Shown here piece by piece: positions 13,803 to 23,756 of a stretch of 32,774 nt of DNA (its first letter is position 1; each line of letters begins with the position of its first letter). The notes beneath the pieces are model-generated. The model saw nothing but the letters and a program-made list of their open reading frames with translations, made no database searches and had not been told where the DNA came from. Source of the DNA: Rhizobiaceae bacterium (lineage in GTDB: Bacteria > Pseudomonadota > Alphaproteobacteria > Rhizobiales > Rhizobiaceae); contig JAESUH010000187.1 in assembly GCA_016763155.1 (NCBI GenBank), positions 1 through 32,774 on the forward strand, read 5' to 3'. Position numbers and translations under genes: made by a program.

Positions 13803-15203
13803 ATGAGTGATATTGGCGGTAAATCCCTGCTTAGTTCTGCTAGACAAATTTCGATATTTGTCGGTCTGACTATCTCTGTATGCGGAATTCCCACAATAGT
13901 TTCGGCTGAAACGATCCACAGCGCGCTTGCATCCGCTTATTCGAATCATCCCACATTAAATGCACAACGTGCTGCAACCAGGGGCGTTGATGAAAACGTA
14001 GCCATTGCAAAATCTGGATGGCGTCCGCAAATTTTCGGCGGCGCTGACATAACCAGCAGAAATATCTCTACGCGCATTCCGACGTTTTCCTCGGGGAGTT
14101 CCACTCCTGGAGGCTTTGGCGTCACAATTTCCCAGTCGCTTTGGGATAGCAACAAGACGCTAAATAATGTGGATGCAGCCCGTGCGGCCGTGAGAGCCAG
14201 CCAGGAAGGTCTTCGAAATACCGAACAGAACGTGCTGTTTGATAGTGCCGCTTCCTATATGAATGTTCTCCGCGATCAGGCAATTGCCGGGTTTCGTGCC
14301 CAATCCCTAAAGTTTTTGAATGAACAGGTTCGCTCAGAACGTGCAAGATTTGAAGTAGGCGAGAGCACTCGCACAGACGTTGCCCAGGCAGAAGCAAGCC
14401 GGGCTGCCGCAGTTGCCCAGCTAAATCGTGCAGAGGCTAATTTAAATACTTCCCGCGCTGTTTTTCGCCAGAACATTGGGCGCGAGCCCAAGAATTTGAA
14501 AAATACTAGCGGCGTTGGTAAATTGCTTCCCCGTTCCCTTGGGGTTGCAACATCAATTGCTCTCAAGCGGCATCCGGCGATCAGATCTACCAAGCATTTG
14601 GTTGATCAGGCTTCTTATAACGTTAAATCCTCGGAAAGTGACCTGTTGCCAACCATTACGTTGGAAGGCGCAGTGCAACGTGATTATTTGAGAGATGGTA
14701 CGGGGCAAATTACGGACAGCGCCCAAATTACCGCAAGATTGCGTGTCCCTATTTATCAAGGCGGCAGGGTTTCTGGAATTGTTCGCCAGAACAAGGAAAG
14801 TTTGAGCCAGAAACGCATTGAAGTCGATCAAAGTGTTGATCAGGTGCGTGCTGCGGTGGTTTCCTCCTTTGGGCAATTGGAAGCTTCAAAAGCTTCTGTA
14901 ACTGCAAATCAGACGCAATTGCGTGCTGCAGAACTGGCTTTGTCTGGCGTAGTTGAAGAACGCAAAGTTGGACAACGAACAACTCTGGACGTGCTCAACA
15001 CCCAGCAATTGGTGATTACGGCTCAATTGTCACTTGCAAGCGATCGCCGCGATGTGGTGGTGGCAGGATATGCGCTTTTATCTGCTATTGGGCGCCTGAG
15101 TGCTGTAAATCTACGCTTGCGTGTGGCGCAATATGAGGCCGAAGAACACTTCGATGCCGTAAAAGATAAATGGTTTGGATTAAGAACTCCGGACAAACGC
15201 TGA
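13803..15203 (+). CDS. tolC: TolC-family outer membrane efflux channel
   Basis: This 466-residue protein is in the TolC range. An N-terminal signal peptide (basic start, hydrophobic 17-30, likely cleavage after VSA near residue 35) sends it to the periplasm. The mature part begins TIHSALASAYSNHPTLNAQR, the usual first TolC helix. Two similar halves of long amphipathic coiled helices with Ala/Gln/Arg patterns follow, including RFEVGESTRTDVAQAEA and its internal counterpart EERKVGQRTTLDVLNTQQ, which are the hallmark repeats of the family. The channel forms a trimer across the outer membrane and works with inner-membrane RND, ABC or type I secretion partners, none of which is encoded here. A palindrome lies upstream. 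popZ follows after 188 bases. Confidence 0.94.
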   Translation: MSDIGGKSLLSSARQISIFVGLTISVCGIPTIVSAETIHSALASAYSNHPTLNAQRAATRGVDENVAIAKSGWRPQIFGGADITSRNISTRIPTFSSGSSTPGGFGVTISQSLWDSNKTLNNVDAARAAVRASQEGLRNTEQNVLFDSAASYMNVLRDQAIAGFRAQSLKFLNEQVRSERARFEVGESTRTDVAQAEASRAAAVAQLNRAEANLNTSRAVFRQNIGREPKNLKNTSGVGKLLPRSLGVATSIALKRHPAIRSTKHLVDQASYNVKSSESDLLPTITLEGAVQRDYLRDGTGQITDSAQITARLRVPIYQGGRVSGIVRQNKESLSQKRIEVDQSVDQVRAAVVSSFGQLEASKASVTANQTQLRAAELALSGVVEERKVGQRTTLDVLNTQQLVITAQLSLASDRRDVVVAGYALLSAIGRLSAVNLRLRVAQYEAEEHFDAVKDKWFGLRTPDKR

Positions 15204-15391
15204 TTTTCATAAAACTGCGACATGCGGAATTTATCTGCCAAATTGCGTGATTTTTCAGTTGGTATCTATCCCCGACAGTAGGAATTTTTCCCCTTTTCAG
15301 CTATTTGAGAAGGTACAAGGCATTTGAAATTTGATTCGCCACGCAATGGTTGCGGTTCATTTTCTAAGAAGTACAACGTCGGAGAATTACA

Positions 15392-16102
15392 ATGGGTGAA
15401 GCAGTGGTGAAAGAACCTTCCATGGAAGAAATTCTTTCCTCTATCCGGAAAATTATTACGGATGATAGCAATGATATACTAGATCAGCCGGAGCCAGCCA
15501 ATATTGGCGCGCGTGAACCTGCTCCTTCTGCGATGTCATCTGCACCAGCACCGCAGGAATCAATTGCCCCGCGGCAGCCCGTATCAAGATCTCCAGATGT
15601 GCAGGATGCGCCTCAACCAATTCCTGCCCCGGTAGCAGCGAGGCCTGAGGCAATTGTACCTCCGCAAGAGATTTATGTGCCACCCGCACCATCACCGGAA
15701 GTTGTCGTGGAACTGGTGGAAGAAAAACCTGAAGCGGTTGCTCCGGTTTTTGAAGCACCTCGCCCAGCACCTGCCCCTGTATCTTCAACACCAGTGGCAC
15801 CCGTGGCCCGAGAAAATACTCCGGCACCTCAAGCAGAAGTTGTTTCTGCTCCTGCTCCAACCGCAGAGGCTACCTCTCGCGATGAAGCTGATACTTTTAA
15901 AGGCGCATTGATGTCGCCAGGAACGGATGAAATTGTGAGTGAAGCATTCGAGCGGTTAAAACGCGAAACAATGGAAAGCATCGAAGATAAAACAGAATCG
16001 ATATTGCGTCCAATGTTGAGCGAATGGCTCGATAACAATTTGCCAACTCTGGTGGAACGTCTGGTACGTGAGGAAATTGAACGCGTTTCTCGTGGACGCT
16101 AG
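15392..16102 (+). CDS. popZ: Polar organising protein PopZ (DUF2497)
   Basis: This 236-residue protein has the three-part PopZ layout. There is a short conserved N-terminal helix (PSMEEILSSIRKIITDD, residues 9-25) that binds client proteins. A long acidic, Pro/Ala/Glu-rich disordered linker spans about 30-165. A conserved C-terminal helical region covers about 170-236 (DEIVSEAFERLKRETMES to RLVREEIERV) and drives oligomer formation. In alphaproteobacteria PopZ forms a pole-localised condensate that anchors the chromosome origin and recruits cell-cycle factors. A good ribosome site (GGAG, 8 bases before the ATG) supports the start. In many relatives the next gene is valS; here it is a PAP2 phosphatase. 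Confidence 0.92.
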   Translation: MGEAVVKEPSMEEILSSIRKIITDDSNDILDQPEPANIGAREPAPSAMSSAPAPQESIAPRQPVSRSPDVQDAPQPIPAPVAARPEAIVPPQEIYVPPAPSPEVVVELVEEKPEAVAPVFEAPRPAPAPVSSTPVAPVARENTPAPQAEVVSAPAPTAEATSRDEADTFKGALMSPGTDEIVSEAFERLKRETMESIEDKTESILRPMLSEWLDNNLPTLVERLVREEIERVSRGR

Positions 16103-16273
16103 TCGCTTATAAGAGAGGCATTGAAGGTGAGTGCGCTCAGGTTTGATCTTTAGAAAATTCATAAGATCATCTGGGTGTCAATTTATTTGGTAATATGAGA
16201 ATATGCGGCGGGATATGACGATGTCCTATCCCTCGCCAACAGACAAATAAAGTTGTGTCAAAACACCGGAACT

Positions 16274-17101
16274 ATGGCTCACTATTTTAGAAATATTGCT
16301 GACTATTTTTCGTTTGTTTCTCGACGACGACAAGACACTCGCCATGCGGTGCTTCCCAGGAAAACCTATTTAGTCATCGGGTTTTCGATCATTGCGATGT
16401 TGGTATATCTGCTCGTCAGGTCTGTTGATCCGCTATTTTTGACGATAATGCTTGATCGAAGCTGGGAAAAGAACGCCTTTTTTGATTTTATCACTGAGGT
16501 GGGGAATTCCAACTGGCTCTTGATTTCAACCGGCATTGTGTTGGTCATTCTATCTTTTTTAACCGCTAATCGTTTTGGCGGTGCCAAGCATATGGTTTGG
16601 CACCGGGTGTTTTTATACGCGTATTTTTTGTTTACCAGCGTTGCCTTTTCCGGCGCCATTGTGAACTTGTTCAAACTGATTTTTGGCCGAACAAGACCAC
16701 ATTTATCCGACGGTACTGACATTTGGGCACCACTCAGTTTTGGTGACATTTTCATCAATGGCAGCTTTCCGTCCGGACATGCGACGACTGCAGGTGCGCT
16801 TGCTGTGGCGCTTAGCCTGCTTTTCCCCCGGGTTAAATGGTTGGTTGTGATGGTCTTTACGTTAGTTGCCATCAGTCGCCCCGGTGTTGGCATACATTAT
16901 CCTTCGGACGTGTTTGCCGGCGTCATGTTGGGCGGGGTTTTCACCTATTTTTATGCCCGCTATTTTGCTCGTAAGCGATTGCTGTTTGCCTTTGAAAGTA
17001 ATGGCGGAATAGTCCTTCGTGGTGAGGGAAGGGGCAAAATGAAGCATCTTGGCAGTATGATCCGGGAAGGGATTAAACCGCGTGACCATTCTAGTATTTG
17101 A
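16274..17101 (+). CDS. PAP2-family membrane phosphatase
   Basis: This is a 275-residue membrane protein with about five to six hydrophobic helices. All three parts of the PAP2 phosphatase signature are present, numbered from the ATG: K-x6-RP (K134 to P142, in KLIFGRTRP), PSGH (166-169), and SR-x5-H-x3-D (S201, R202, H208, D212). The active site should face the periplasm. Likely substrates are undecaprenyl diphosphate or lipid phosphates, but the motifs alone cannot choose. The start is uncertain: ATG 16274 is preferred over TTG 16253, and neither has a good ribosome site. The 3' end overlaps murI by 20 bases, so the two are translationally linked, which would fit a peptidoglycan-precursor role. 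Confidence 0.88.
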   Translation: MAHYFRNIADYFSFVSRRRQDTRHAVLPRKTYLVIGFSIIAMLVYLLVRSVDPLFLTIMLDRSWEKNAFFDFITEVGNSNWLLISTGIVLVILSFLTANRFGGAKHMVWHRVFLYAYFLFTSVAFSGAIVNLFKLIFGRTRPHLSDGTDIWAPLSFGDIFINGSFPSGHATTAGALAVALSLLFPRVKWLVVMVFTLVAISRPGVGIHYPSDVFAGVMLGGVFTYFYARYFARKRLLFAFESNGGIVLRGEGRGKMKHLGSMIREGIKPRDHSSI

Positions 17102-17891
17102 TTCTGGCATTGGAGGCCTGACTGTTTTACGCGAATTGCGGGTAATGATGCCGGATCAACACTTTGTTTATATGGCTGATGATGCTGCATTTCCTTTTGG
17201 CGACTGGTCGGCAGAAGACCTGCGAGCTCATATCTTGAAATTGTTTGACGAATTGATTGAAACATACGAACCGGAAATGGTCGTTATTGCCTGCAACACG
17301 GCTTCAACATTGGTGATGGAGGATTTGCGAGCTCGTTTCAGCGATGTTAAGTTTGTGGGCACGGTTCCAGCAATCAAACCCGCAGCGGAGAGAACCCGTT
17401 CCGGTCTTGTTTCTGTGCTGGCGACACCGGGCACAGTTGAGCGTGAATATACCAGAGATCTGGTTCGATCCTTTGCCAGCCAGTGTCATGTCCGATTGGT
17501 GGGAAGCGCTACTTTGGCTGTATTGGCGGAAGCTCATATTCGTGGTGAAACACTGGAAAGCGCTGAATTACTAAGCGAAATCTCGCCTTGTTTTGTCGAA
17601 CATAGCGATAAGCGCACGGATATTGTGGTGCTTGCCTGCACCCATTACCCATTTTTGACCAATGAATTTCGAAAACTGGCCCCATGGCCTGTAGATTGGC
17701 TCAATCCTGCTGAGGCAATCGCGCGCCATAGCCTCTCGCTTGTGAAGCAACCTAATGAGGCGCAGATTCTTAAGAATCTTGGCCAATTTGATGAAGCGAT
17801 TTTTACTTCCGGTAAGCCCGATTTCGCCACCAAAAGATTGTTGCATGGTTTTGGCCTGCGGGTAACTGCCGATAGCGCGCATTGTGCTTGA
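17082..17891 (+). CDS. murI: Glutamate racemase
   Basis: This 269-residue protein begins with the racemase motif [17 protein letters not shown] at its N-terminus. It carries the two catalytic cysteines in their conserved settings: C71 in ACNTAST and C186 in ACTHYPFL. It converts L-glutamate to D-glutamate for peptidoglycan stem peptides, in the cytoplasm and without cofactor. The GTG start at 17082 lies inside the PAP2 gene (20-base overlap) and is supported by GGGAAGGGA about 11 bases upstream and by the family motif starting at residue 2. rpsD lies 195 bases downstream. Confidence 0.96.
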   Translation: MTILVFDSGIGGLTVLRELRVMMPDQHFVYMADDAAFPFGDWSAEDLRAHILKLFDELIETYEPEMVVIACNTASTLVMEDLRARFSDVKFVGTVPAIKPAAERTRSGLVSVLATPGTVEREYTRDLVRSFASQCHVRLVGSATLAVLAEAHIRGETLESAELLSEISPCFVEHSDKRTDIVVLACTHYPFLTNEFRKLAPWPVDWLNPAEAIARHSLSLVKQPNEAQILKNLGQFDEAIFTSGKPDFATKRLLHGFGLRVTADSAHCA

Positions 17892-18086
17892 CTTGCGGGG
17901 GAATCGAGCATATTAAATCGCAGTCTCCAGACAGCAATGTGTGGAGCATTTAACGTGTCCCGTGAATTCATCGGCCAGTTTGCGCAGATGGTTCTGTCAG
18001 TTTCCTGAAATAGGGGAACAGAGGAGGGCGCGTTTCCTTAAACTCGTGCAATAATGTGCGGGTGTTTTACTTTTGAAGGAAATGCG

Positions 18087-18704
18087 ATGAGCAAGCGTCT
18101 TGCATCAAAATATAAAATCGATCGCCGTTTGGGCGAAAACATTTGGGGTCGTCCTAAATCACCGGTAAATCGTCGTGAATACGGCCCCGGCGAACACGGC
18201 CAGCGTCGCCGCAACAAACCATCTGATTTTGGCATTCAGTTGCGCGCCAAACAAAAACTTAAAGGCTATTACGGCAATATTTCGGAAAAACAGTTCCGTA
18301 AAATTTATGCTGAAGCCGTTCGTCAGCGTGGCGATACTTCTGAAAAATTGATTGGTCTGCTGGAAAGCCGGTTGGATGCGATCGTTTATCGTTCAAAATT
18401 CGTAGCAACAGTGTTTGCTTCTCGCCAGTTCATCAACCACGGTCACGTTACTGTAAACGGCCAAAAAGTTGATATTCCATCATACCGCTGCAAGCCAGAT
18501 GATGTGATCGAAGTGCGCGAAAAATCAAAACAGCTGGCATTTGTGCTGGAAGCTAATCAGTTGGCCGAGCGTGATATTCCTGAATATCTAAACGTTGACC
18601 ACGGTAAAATGACTGCAACTTATGTGCGTGTTCCTGATTTCTCAGACGTGCCATATCCAGTGGTTATGGAACCAAACCTGGTAATCGAGTATTACTCCCG
18701 TTAA
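18087..18704 (+). CDS. rpsD: 30S ribosomal protein S4
   Basis: This 205-residue protein matches the normal S4 length in alphaproteobacteria. The N-terminal part ([21 protein letters not shown], then a basic stretch with [15 protein letters not shown]) and the S4 RNA-binding domain from about residue 94 ([20 protein letters not shown], then [14 protein letters not shown]) are canonical. It binds 16S rRNA early in 30S assembly. The ATG at 18087 is chosen over an upstream in-frame ATG at 18054 because GAAGGA lies 6 bases ahead and the family starts with MSKR. It stands alone rather than in the alpha ribosomal operon, and a strong terminator follows. Confidence 0.98.
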   Translation: MSKRLASKYKIDRRLGENIWGRPKSPVNRREYGPGEHGQRRRNKPSDFGIQLRAKQKLKGYYGNISEKQFRKIYAEAVRQRGDTSEKLIGLLESRLDAIVYRSKFVATVFASRQFINHGHVTVNGQKVDIPSYRCKPDDVIEVREKSKQLAFVLEANQLAERDIPEYLNVDHGKMTATYVRVPDFSDVPYPVVMEPNLVIEYYSR

Positions 18705-18726
18705 GGGGCTGACAAATTTGAATTTG

Positions 18727-18752
18727 AAAGAGCCCCTGATGGGGCTCTTTTT
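18727..18752 (+). terminator. Intrinsic terminator of rpsD
   Basis: A perfect 10-bp stem (AAAGAGCCCC pairing with GGGGCTCTTT) with a TGAT loop is followed by further T-rich sequence (TTGTTT). It begins 22 bases after the rpsD stop and ends 18 bases before the next gene. It is the clearest intrinsic terminator in the window. Confidence 0.92.
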
Positions 18753-18770
18753 GTTTGAGGTCTAATCATT

Positions 18771-19361
18771 ATGACGCAAAATCTGGTTGGATATTTTGGC
18801 TTTGGTTCGCTGGTAAACACCGCAACCCTACGCACAAACTATGTGGATACCATTCCCGTAGTCCTGAATGGTTGGCGGCGCCACTGGCAGGGGCGCCCGG
18901 GTATTGATGATCCTGAAATTGCTCTTCTCAGCATCCACCGCCATGAACAGAGCAAATTGCACGGCCTCCTTGTGGTTGATAATCTGGACAATCTGAAAAA
19001 GGTCGACGAGCGCGAAGAGGGCTATCAGCGGATACGCCTTAGCAGTGATGATCTTGCGATTGCTACTGGAACCCGGGAACTGCCGGAGGCCTTATATGTC
19101 TATGTGGCAAACCCGGCCCGTGAACCAGATTCCCGCCCACCCTTGTTGCAGAGTTATCTGGATGCGGTGATGCAGGGATATTTGCACCAATTCGGCGCCA
19201 GTGGCCTATCGCATTTCATTGAAACGACCATCGGATTTGACCGCGAAATCATTAAAGATCGTCATCAACCACAATATCCAAGAGCAATCATACTGGAAAA
19301 AAACCATGCTGATTTGTTCGATGATACATTGAGCGGTGCGGGGGTAATGTTTTCGGGGTAA
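18771..19361 (+). CDS. Gamma-glutamylcyclotransferase-like protein
   Basis: This 196-residue protein opens with the family's nucleotide-like loop YFGFGSLVN (residues 8-16; the usual form is YGSL). A typical GWRRHW segment follows. A conserved acidic region VDEREEGYQRI near 82-92 should hold the catalytic Glu and a nearby Tyr. Enzymes with this fold cyclise gamma-glutamyl groups to 5-oxoproline, for example in glutathione turnover; bacterial members are mostly uncharacterised, so the substrate is inferred only from the fold. The gene lies between the rpsD terminator and the DAHP synthase gene and appears to have its own transcription unit. Confidence 0.78.
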   Translation: MTQNLVGYFGFGSLVNTATLRTNYVDTIPVVLNGWRRHWQGRPGIDDPEIALLSIHRHEQSKLHGLLVVDNLDNLKKVDEREEGYQRIRLSSDDLAIATGTRELPEALYVYVANPAREPDSRPPLLQSYLDAVMQGYLHQFGASGLSHFIETTIGFDREIIKDRHQPQYPRAIILEKNHADLFDDTLSGAGVMFSG

Positions 19362-19496
19362 ATGTTTCACTTATACCTTTAACCCTCAGATATCTTTTTT
19401 GTGGCAAATCCCGATTAATCTCTCTATACCTGCGGAACCAATTTTCAGGCAAATGCCTTCAAAATGTAATGCAGTATTCAAGGTAGGAAAACTAAA

Positions 19497-20876
19497 ATGG
19501 CAAATAACTGGCAGCCGGACTCCTGGAGAAATAAACCAATTATCCAGGTCCCAGAATATCCCGATCAAGCCGCATTGAAAACGGTTGAAGATCGGCTAAG
19601 CAGCTATCCGCCATTGGTTTTTGCCGGTGAAGCACGCGCACTTAAGAGCCATTTGGCCGAAGTGTCCAAAGGCAATGCGTTCCTGCTTCAGGGCGGAGAT
19701 TGCGCTGAGAGTTTTGCTGAACATGGTGCCGATAATATTCGCGATTTCTTCCGTGTGTTTTTGCAAATGTCTGTGGTTCTCACCTATGCAGCCGCTAAAC
19801 CGATTGTAAAAGTGGGTCGTATTGCTGGCCAGTTTGCTAAACCGCGTTCTTCTGATGTGGAAACACAGGGTGATGTTGTTCTGCCGAGTTACCGCGGCGA
19901 TATCATCAATGGTTCTGAATTTACTCCTGAATCTCGTATCCCTGATCCTGAACGTCAGATCATGGCTTACCGTCAATCTGCCGCAACGCTTAATTTGTTG
20001 CGCGCTCTTGCCCAAGGCGGCTATGCCAACCTTGAACATGTGCAACAGTGGACGCTGGATTTTGTCAAAGATGGCCCGCAAATGCAGCGTTATGCTGATC
20101 TTGCTGATCGACTGGGCGAAACCCTGCGCTTCATGAAAGCGATTGGCATTGACCCGGATACTCACCATCGCCTGCGCGAAACGGAAATGTATACCTGTCA
20201 CGAAGCCTTGTTGCTTGGTTATGAAGAGGCCCTGACACGGGTGGATTCAACCAGTGGCGATTATTACGCGACTTCCGGCCATATGGTATGGATCGGTGAT
20301 CGCACCAGACAGGCCGATCATGCCCATGTGGAATATTGCCGTGGCATTAAAAACCCTATCGGGTTCAAATGTGGCCCATCAACTACGCCGGATGGCATGT
20401 TGGAATTGATTGATATTCTCAACCCATCCAATGAGGCTGGTCGTATTACACTGATTACCCGGTTTGGCCATGAAAATGTGGGCGAGCATTTGCCAGCATT
20501 GATCCGTGCTGTCGAGCGTGAAGGTAAATCAGTCGTTTGGTCTTGTGACCCAATGCATGGCAATACAATTTCAGCGGGTGGTTATAAGACCCGGCCGTTT
20601 GATTTCGTATTGAAAGAAGTGCAGAACTTCTTCGCTATCCATCGTTCAGAAGGCACCTATCCTGGTGGTGTGCATTTTGAAATGACTGGCAAGGACGTCA
20701 CTGAATGTACTGGCGGTGCACGTGCTGTGACCGAGGCGGATTTAGGTTCTCGTTATCACACCCATTGCGACCCTCGTTTGAACGCCAGCCAATCGCTGGA
20801 ACTTGCGTTCCTGTTGGCTGAATTGTTGCAGGAAGATCGCAGCGCATCAAATGAGAAAATTTCTGCCTCTGCCTGA
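19497..20876 (+). CDS. aroG: 3-deoxy-7-phosphoheptulonate (DAHP) synthase, class II
   Basis: This 459-residue protein is clearly a class II (plant and Mycobacterium type) DAHP synthase: it begins [19 protein letters not shown], the standard N-terminus. It carries the metal-binding Cys in [10 protein letters not shown] (C69), [14 protein letters not shown] for phosphoenolpyruvate binding, [24 protein letters not shown], and THCDPRLN near the end. It joins phosphoenolpyruvate and erythrose 4-phosphate in the first step of the shikimate pathway. The ATG has a purine-rich ribosome site (AGGTAGGAAAA) upstream. A GFA-family gene follows after 16 bases and may be co-transcribed. The symbol is conventional; other names are used for class II enzymes. 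Confidence 0.96.
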   Translation: MANNWQPDSWRNKPIIQVPEYPDQAALKTVEDRLSSYPPLVFAGEARALKSHLAEVSKGNAFLLQGGDCAESFAEHGADNIRDFFRVFLQMSVVLTYAAAKPIVKVGRIAGQFAKPRSSDVETQGDVVLPSYRGDIINGSEFTPESRIPDPERQIMAYRQSAATLNLLRALAQGGYANLEHVQQWTLDFVKDGPQMQRYADLADRLGETLRFMKAIGIDPDTHHRLRETEMYTCHEALLLGYEEALTRVDSTSGDYYATSGHMVWIGDRTRQADHAHVEYCRGIKNPIGFKCGPSTTPDGMLELIDILNPSNEAGRITLITRFGHENVGEHLPALIRAVEREGKSVVWSCDPMHGNTISAGGYKTRPFDFVLKEVQNFFAIHRSEGTYPGGVHFEMTGKDVTECTGGARAVTEADLGSRYHTHCDPRLNASQSLELAFLLAELLQEDRSASNEKISASA

Positions 20877-20892
20877 TTTGGGAGAATGAAAA

Positions 20893-21270
20893 ATGGCTAA
20901 AGGTTCATGTCTTTGTGGTGGTGTAAACTATGAGGTAAATGGGCCTTTACGCCCAATCACCGTGTGTCATTGCACCCAGTGTCGCAAACAGACCGGGCAT
21001 TTTTATGCGGCAACGGCAACAGATGCTGATAACCTCGTCATTCACGGGGAAGAGAACCTGACATGGTTTCATGCTTCAAAAGATGCGGAGCGGGGTTTTT
21101 GCAAAACTTGCGGCTCAGCTCTGTTTTGGCGTCATTCAGCTGAGAAACATATTTCGATTCTTGCCGGTAGTCTGGATGGCGAGACTGGCTTGAAAATTGA
21201 AAAGCACATTTTTGTCGCAGACAAAGGTGATTATTACGAGATTGAAGATGATGCTCCACAGACGCCATAA
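20893..21270 (+). CDS. GFA-family zinc-binding protein
   Basis: This 125-residue protein has the GFA (glutathione-dependent formaldehyde-activating) domain pattern. GSCLCGGVNYEV at residues 4-15 supplies the first Cys pair, CHCTQCRKQTG near 28-38 the second set, and FCKTCGSALFWR near 76-87 the last pair. Together these can hold zinc in the usual Cys-rich arrangement. Despite the family name, most members have no proven formaldehyde activity, so function is unassigned. It is placed 16 bases behind the DAHP synthase gene and appears to share its transcript. Confidence 0.88.
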   Translation: MAKGSCLCGGVNYEVNGPLRPITVCHCTQCRKQTGHFYAATATDADNLVIHGEENLTWFHASKDAERGFCKTCGSALFWRHSAEKHISILAGSLDGETGLKIEKHIFVADKGDYYEIEDDAPQTP

Positions 21271-21436
21271 TCATTCTATCTCCGTGTAAAATATAGATTT
21301 TCTTTGCCGAATGTTTATTCTTTCGCATTATTATCTATTGAAATGATTTGAAATTTGAATTGAGTTTTCTGCCCCCGTTTTATCAGTTAGTTAGGGGACG
21401 AAAACAAGTATTGGATAGATTCCAAAGGGGAATGAG

Positions 21437-23263
21437 ATGTGTGGCATTGTTGGCATTGTTGGGAAGACGGCTGTAGCGCCACAATTGGTGGATGCGTTGA
21501 AGCGGCTTGAATACCGGGGCTATGATTCAGCCGGTGTGGCAACACTCACAAATGGTTCATTACAGCGTAGGCGTGCTAAAGGTAAGCTGGTTAATCTGGA
21601 AAGCCGTTTGAATGCAGAGCCTTTGGAAGGCACCACTGGCATCGGCCACACGCGTTGGGCTACCCATGGCGTTCCTAATGAAAACAATGCCCATCCCCAT
21701 TTTGCGGAAAATGTTGCACTTGTGCATAATGGCATTATTGAAAATTTTCGTGATCTGAAAGATGAACTTGTCGCTGAGGGATTTGTATTCTCCTCCGAAA
21801 CCGACACCGAAGTTGTTGCCCATCTTGTATCCAAATATTTGAAAGAGGGCGCCGATACGCTGGAAGCAGCGCATAAGGCCATTAACCGCCTTGAAGGTGC
21901 ATTTGCACTAGCAATCATGATCAAGGGGGCCGATGACATCATCATTGGCGCACGAAATGGTCCGCCTTTGGCAATCGGCCACGGTGATGGTGAAATGTAT
22001 TTGGGTTCAGATGCGATTGCGCTTGCCCCATTCACCAACCAGATTACCTATCTTGAAGATGGAGACTGGTGCGTAGTTCGTCATGAGGGTGTTGAAATTT
22101 TTGATGTTGATGGCAATCCGGTTGAACGGGTCAAGCAATTATCCGTCGGATCAAGCCTGATGGTTGATAAGGGCAATCACCGCCATTTCATGCAAAAGGA
22201 AATCTACGAACAAGCAGAAGTAGTTTCCCATACTTTTTCCCATTATTTGGATTTTGCTGAGTGCAAAACCCGCATTAATGAGGATTTGCCGTTTAATTTT
22301 GCTGATCTCGACCGTATCGCAATTTCCGCTTGTGGCACGGCTTATCTGGCGGGCATGGTTTCTAAATACTGGTTTGAGCGTTATGCGAGATTGCCGGTAG
22401 ATATCGATGTGGCATCGGAGTTTCGTTATCGCGAAATGCCTTTGGCGAAAAACGGGTTATCTCTGTTCATCTCACAGTCTGGTGAAACTGCTGATACACT
22501 TGCATCGCTTCGCTATTGTCAGGAGCAGGGCCAACATATTGGCAGTGTGGTCAATGTGCGGGAATCTACGATTGCGCGCGAATCTTCCATCGTGTTCCCG
22601 ACCCTTGCTGGGCCGGAAATCGGTGTTGCATCAACGAAGGCCTTTACCTGCCAATTGGCAACCCTTGCCTCTATCGCCATTGCCGCAGGTCGTGCGCGTG
22701 GTGTTTTATCCGAGGCGCAGGAAGTTCAACTGGTGCGTGATCTGACTGAAGCATCAAAATACATCAATCAGGCGCTCAAGCTTGAAAGCGAGATTGAAAA
22801 AGTTGCTCACGATTTAGCCAAAGTTCACAATGTCCTCTATTTGGGTCGTGACACTAACTATCCACTTGCCATGGAAGGCGCACTGAAACTCAAGGAAATT
22901 TCCTATATTCACGCTGAAGGTTATGCTGCTGGGGAACTAAAACACGGGCCAATCGCATTGATTGATGAAGATATGCCAGTGGTAGTGATTGCACCTTTTG
23001 ATCGCATATTTGAAAAAACTGTTTCCAACATGCAGGAAGTTGCTGCGCGTGGTGGGAGAATTATTTTGATCACCGATGAGCGTGGTGCGGCTGCATCTTC
23101 GGTTAATGCCGAACATACCATCGTTATGCCTGATATGCCTGAAATTTTGACCCCGATTGTCTATTCACTGCCTATCCAATTGCTGGCCTATCATACGGCT
23201 GTGATCATGGGTACTGATGTTGATCAACCGCGCAATCTGGCGAAATCTGTCACCGTTGAATAG
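21437..23263 (+). CDS. glmS: Glutamine-fructose-6-phosphate aminotransferase (isomerising)
   Basis: This 608-residue protein is of normal GlmS length. The N-terminal nucleophile Cys follows the initiator Met (MCGIVGIVGK), and the glutaminase domain continues with RLEYRGYDSAGVA, HTRWATHG and HNGIIEN. Two SIS domains bind fructose 6-phosphate: ACGTAY and SQSGETADT lie in the first, and KEISYIHAEGYAAGELKHGP and the C-terminal AKSVTVE in the second. It makes glucosamine 6-phosphate, the first step toward UDP-GlcNAc for peptidoglycan and lipopolysaccharide. A strong ribosome site (AGGGGAATGAG) precedes the ATG. The 166-base upstream gap shows no glmS-ribozyme-like or other feature I can support. 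Confidence 0.97.
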   Translation: MCGIVGIVGKTAVAPQLVDALKRLEYRGYDSAGVATLTNGSLQRRRAKGKLVNLESRLNAEPLEGTTGIGHTRWATHGVPNENNAHPHFAENVALVHNGIIENFRDLKDELVAEGFVFSSETDTEVVAHLVSKYLKEGADTLEAAHKAINRLEGAFALAIMIKGADDIIIGARNGPPLAIGHGDGEMYLGSDAIALAPFTNQITYLEDGDWCVVRHEGVEIFDVDGNPVERVKQLSVGSSLMVDKGNHRHFMQKEIYEQAEVVSHTFSHYLDFAECKTRINEDLPFNFADLDRIAISACGTAYLAGMVSKYWFERYARLPVDIDVASEFRYREMPLAKNGLSLFISQSGETADTLASLRYCQEQGQHIGSVVNVRESTIARESSIVFPTLAGPEIGVASTKAFTCQLATLASIAIAAGRARGVLSEAQEVQLVRDLTEASKYINQALKLESEIEKVAHDLAKVHNVLYLGRDTNYPLAMEGALKLKEISYIHAEGYAAGELKHGPIALIDEDMPVVVIAPFDRIFEKTVSNMQEVAARGGRIILITDERGAAASSVNAEHTIVMPDMPEILTPIVYSLPIQLLAYHTAVIMGTDVDQPRNLAKSVTVE

Positions 23264-23285
23264 CCTGATTTCGCGGACTTGTTAG

Positions 23286-23690
23286 ATGCAATTCACCTGG
23301 CTTGAAGAAATTGAACAGACCCGCCTTCAGGAGCTTTTCGAATTCTACAAAGAAGAGTGGTGGACAAAAGAGCGTTCCTTTCAGCAGGTAGTTCAAATGC
23401 TGGAAGGCAGCGATGTGATTATCGGCTGTTGCTCTTCGGATAACAAACTTATCGGATTTGCCCGCGTTCTAACCGATTTTACCTTCAAGGCGATGATCTT
23501 TGATGTGATCGTTCGTGAAGAGTTTCGTGGAAACCAGATTGGTTCTGCAATTATCAATCATATCTTCTCGCTGGATATTCTCAAGGACGTAACCAGCTTT
23601 GAACTGTATTGTCCCGACAGGCTAACGCCGTTTTATGAAAAACTGGGCTTTAACAAGGGCAGTGCAAACATATTATTCAAGGAACGGTAG
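23286..23690 (+). CDS. GNAT-family N-acetyltransferase
   Basis: This 134-residue protein has a compact GNAT fold. Strands 2-3 are in VIIGCCSSDNKLIGFARVLTDF. The acetyl-CoA pyrophosphate-binding loop is VREEFRGNQIGSAIINHIF, near residues 78-96, matching the R/Q-x-x-G-x-G/A motif. A late FYEKLGF segment is typical of strand 6-7 in the family. It should acetylate a small amine or a protein N-terminus, but nothing visible defines the substrate. It starts 22 bases after the glmS stop on the same strand and may be co-expressed with it. Confidence 0.85.
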   Translation: MQFTWLEEIEQTRLQELFEFYKEEWWTKERSFQQVVQMLEGSDVIIGCCSSDNKLIGFARVLTDFTFKAMIFDVIVREEFRGNQIGSAIINHIFSLDILKDVTSFELYCPDRLTPFYEKLGFNKGSANILFKER

Positions 23691-23756
23691 TGGCATTGGG
23701 CGGATGTTAGACGTCCATACAATTCTTTTCGTCAGTATTGCCACAAAACGGTTTTA

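Noticed and set aside
15456-15911. Long alternative frames inside popZ
   Set aside because: They arise from the biased Pro/Ala/Glu codons of the disordered linker; the popZ frame has conserved N- and C-terminal regions and a good ribosome site.
21271-21436. A riboswitch or ribozyme upstream of glmS
   Set aside because: No glmS-ribozyme-like pattern is visible; that ribozyme is mainly found in Firmicutes and related Gram-positive bacteria.
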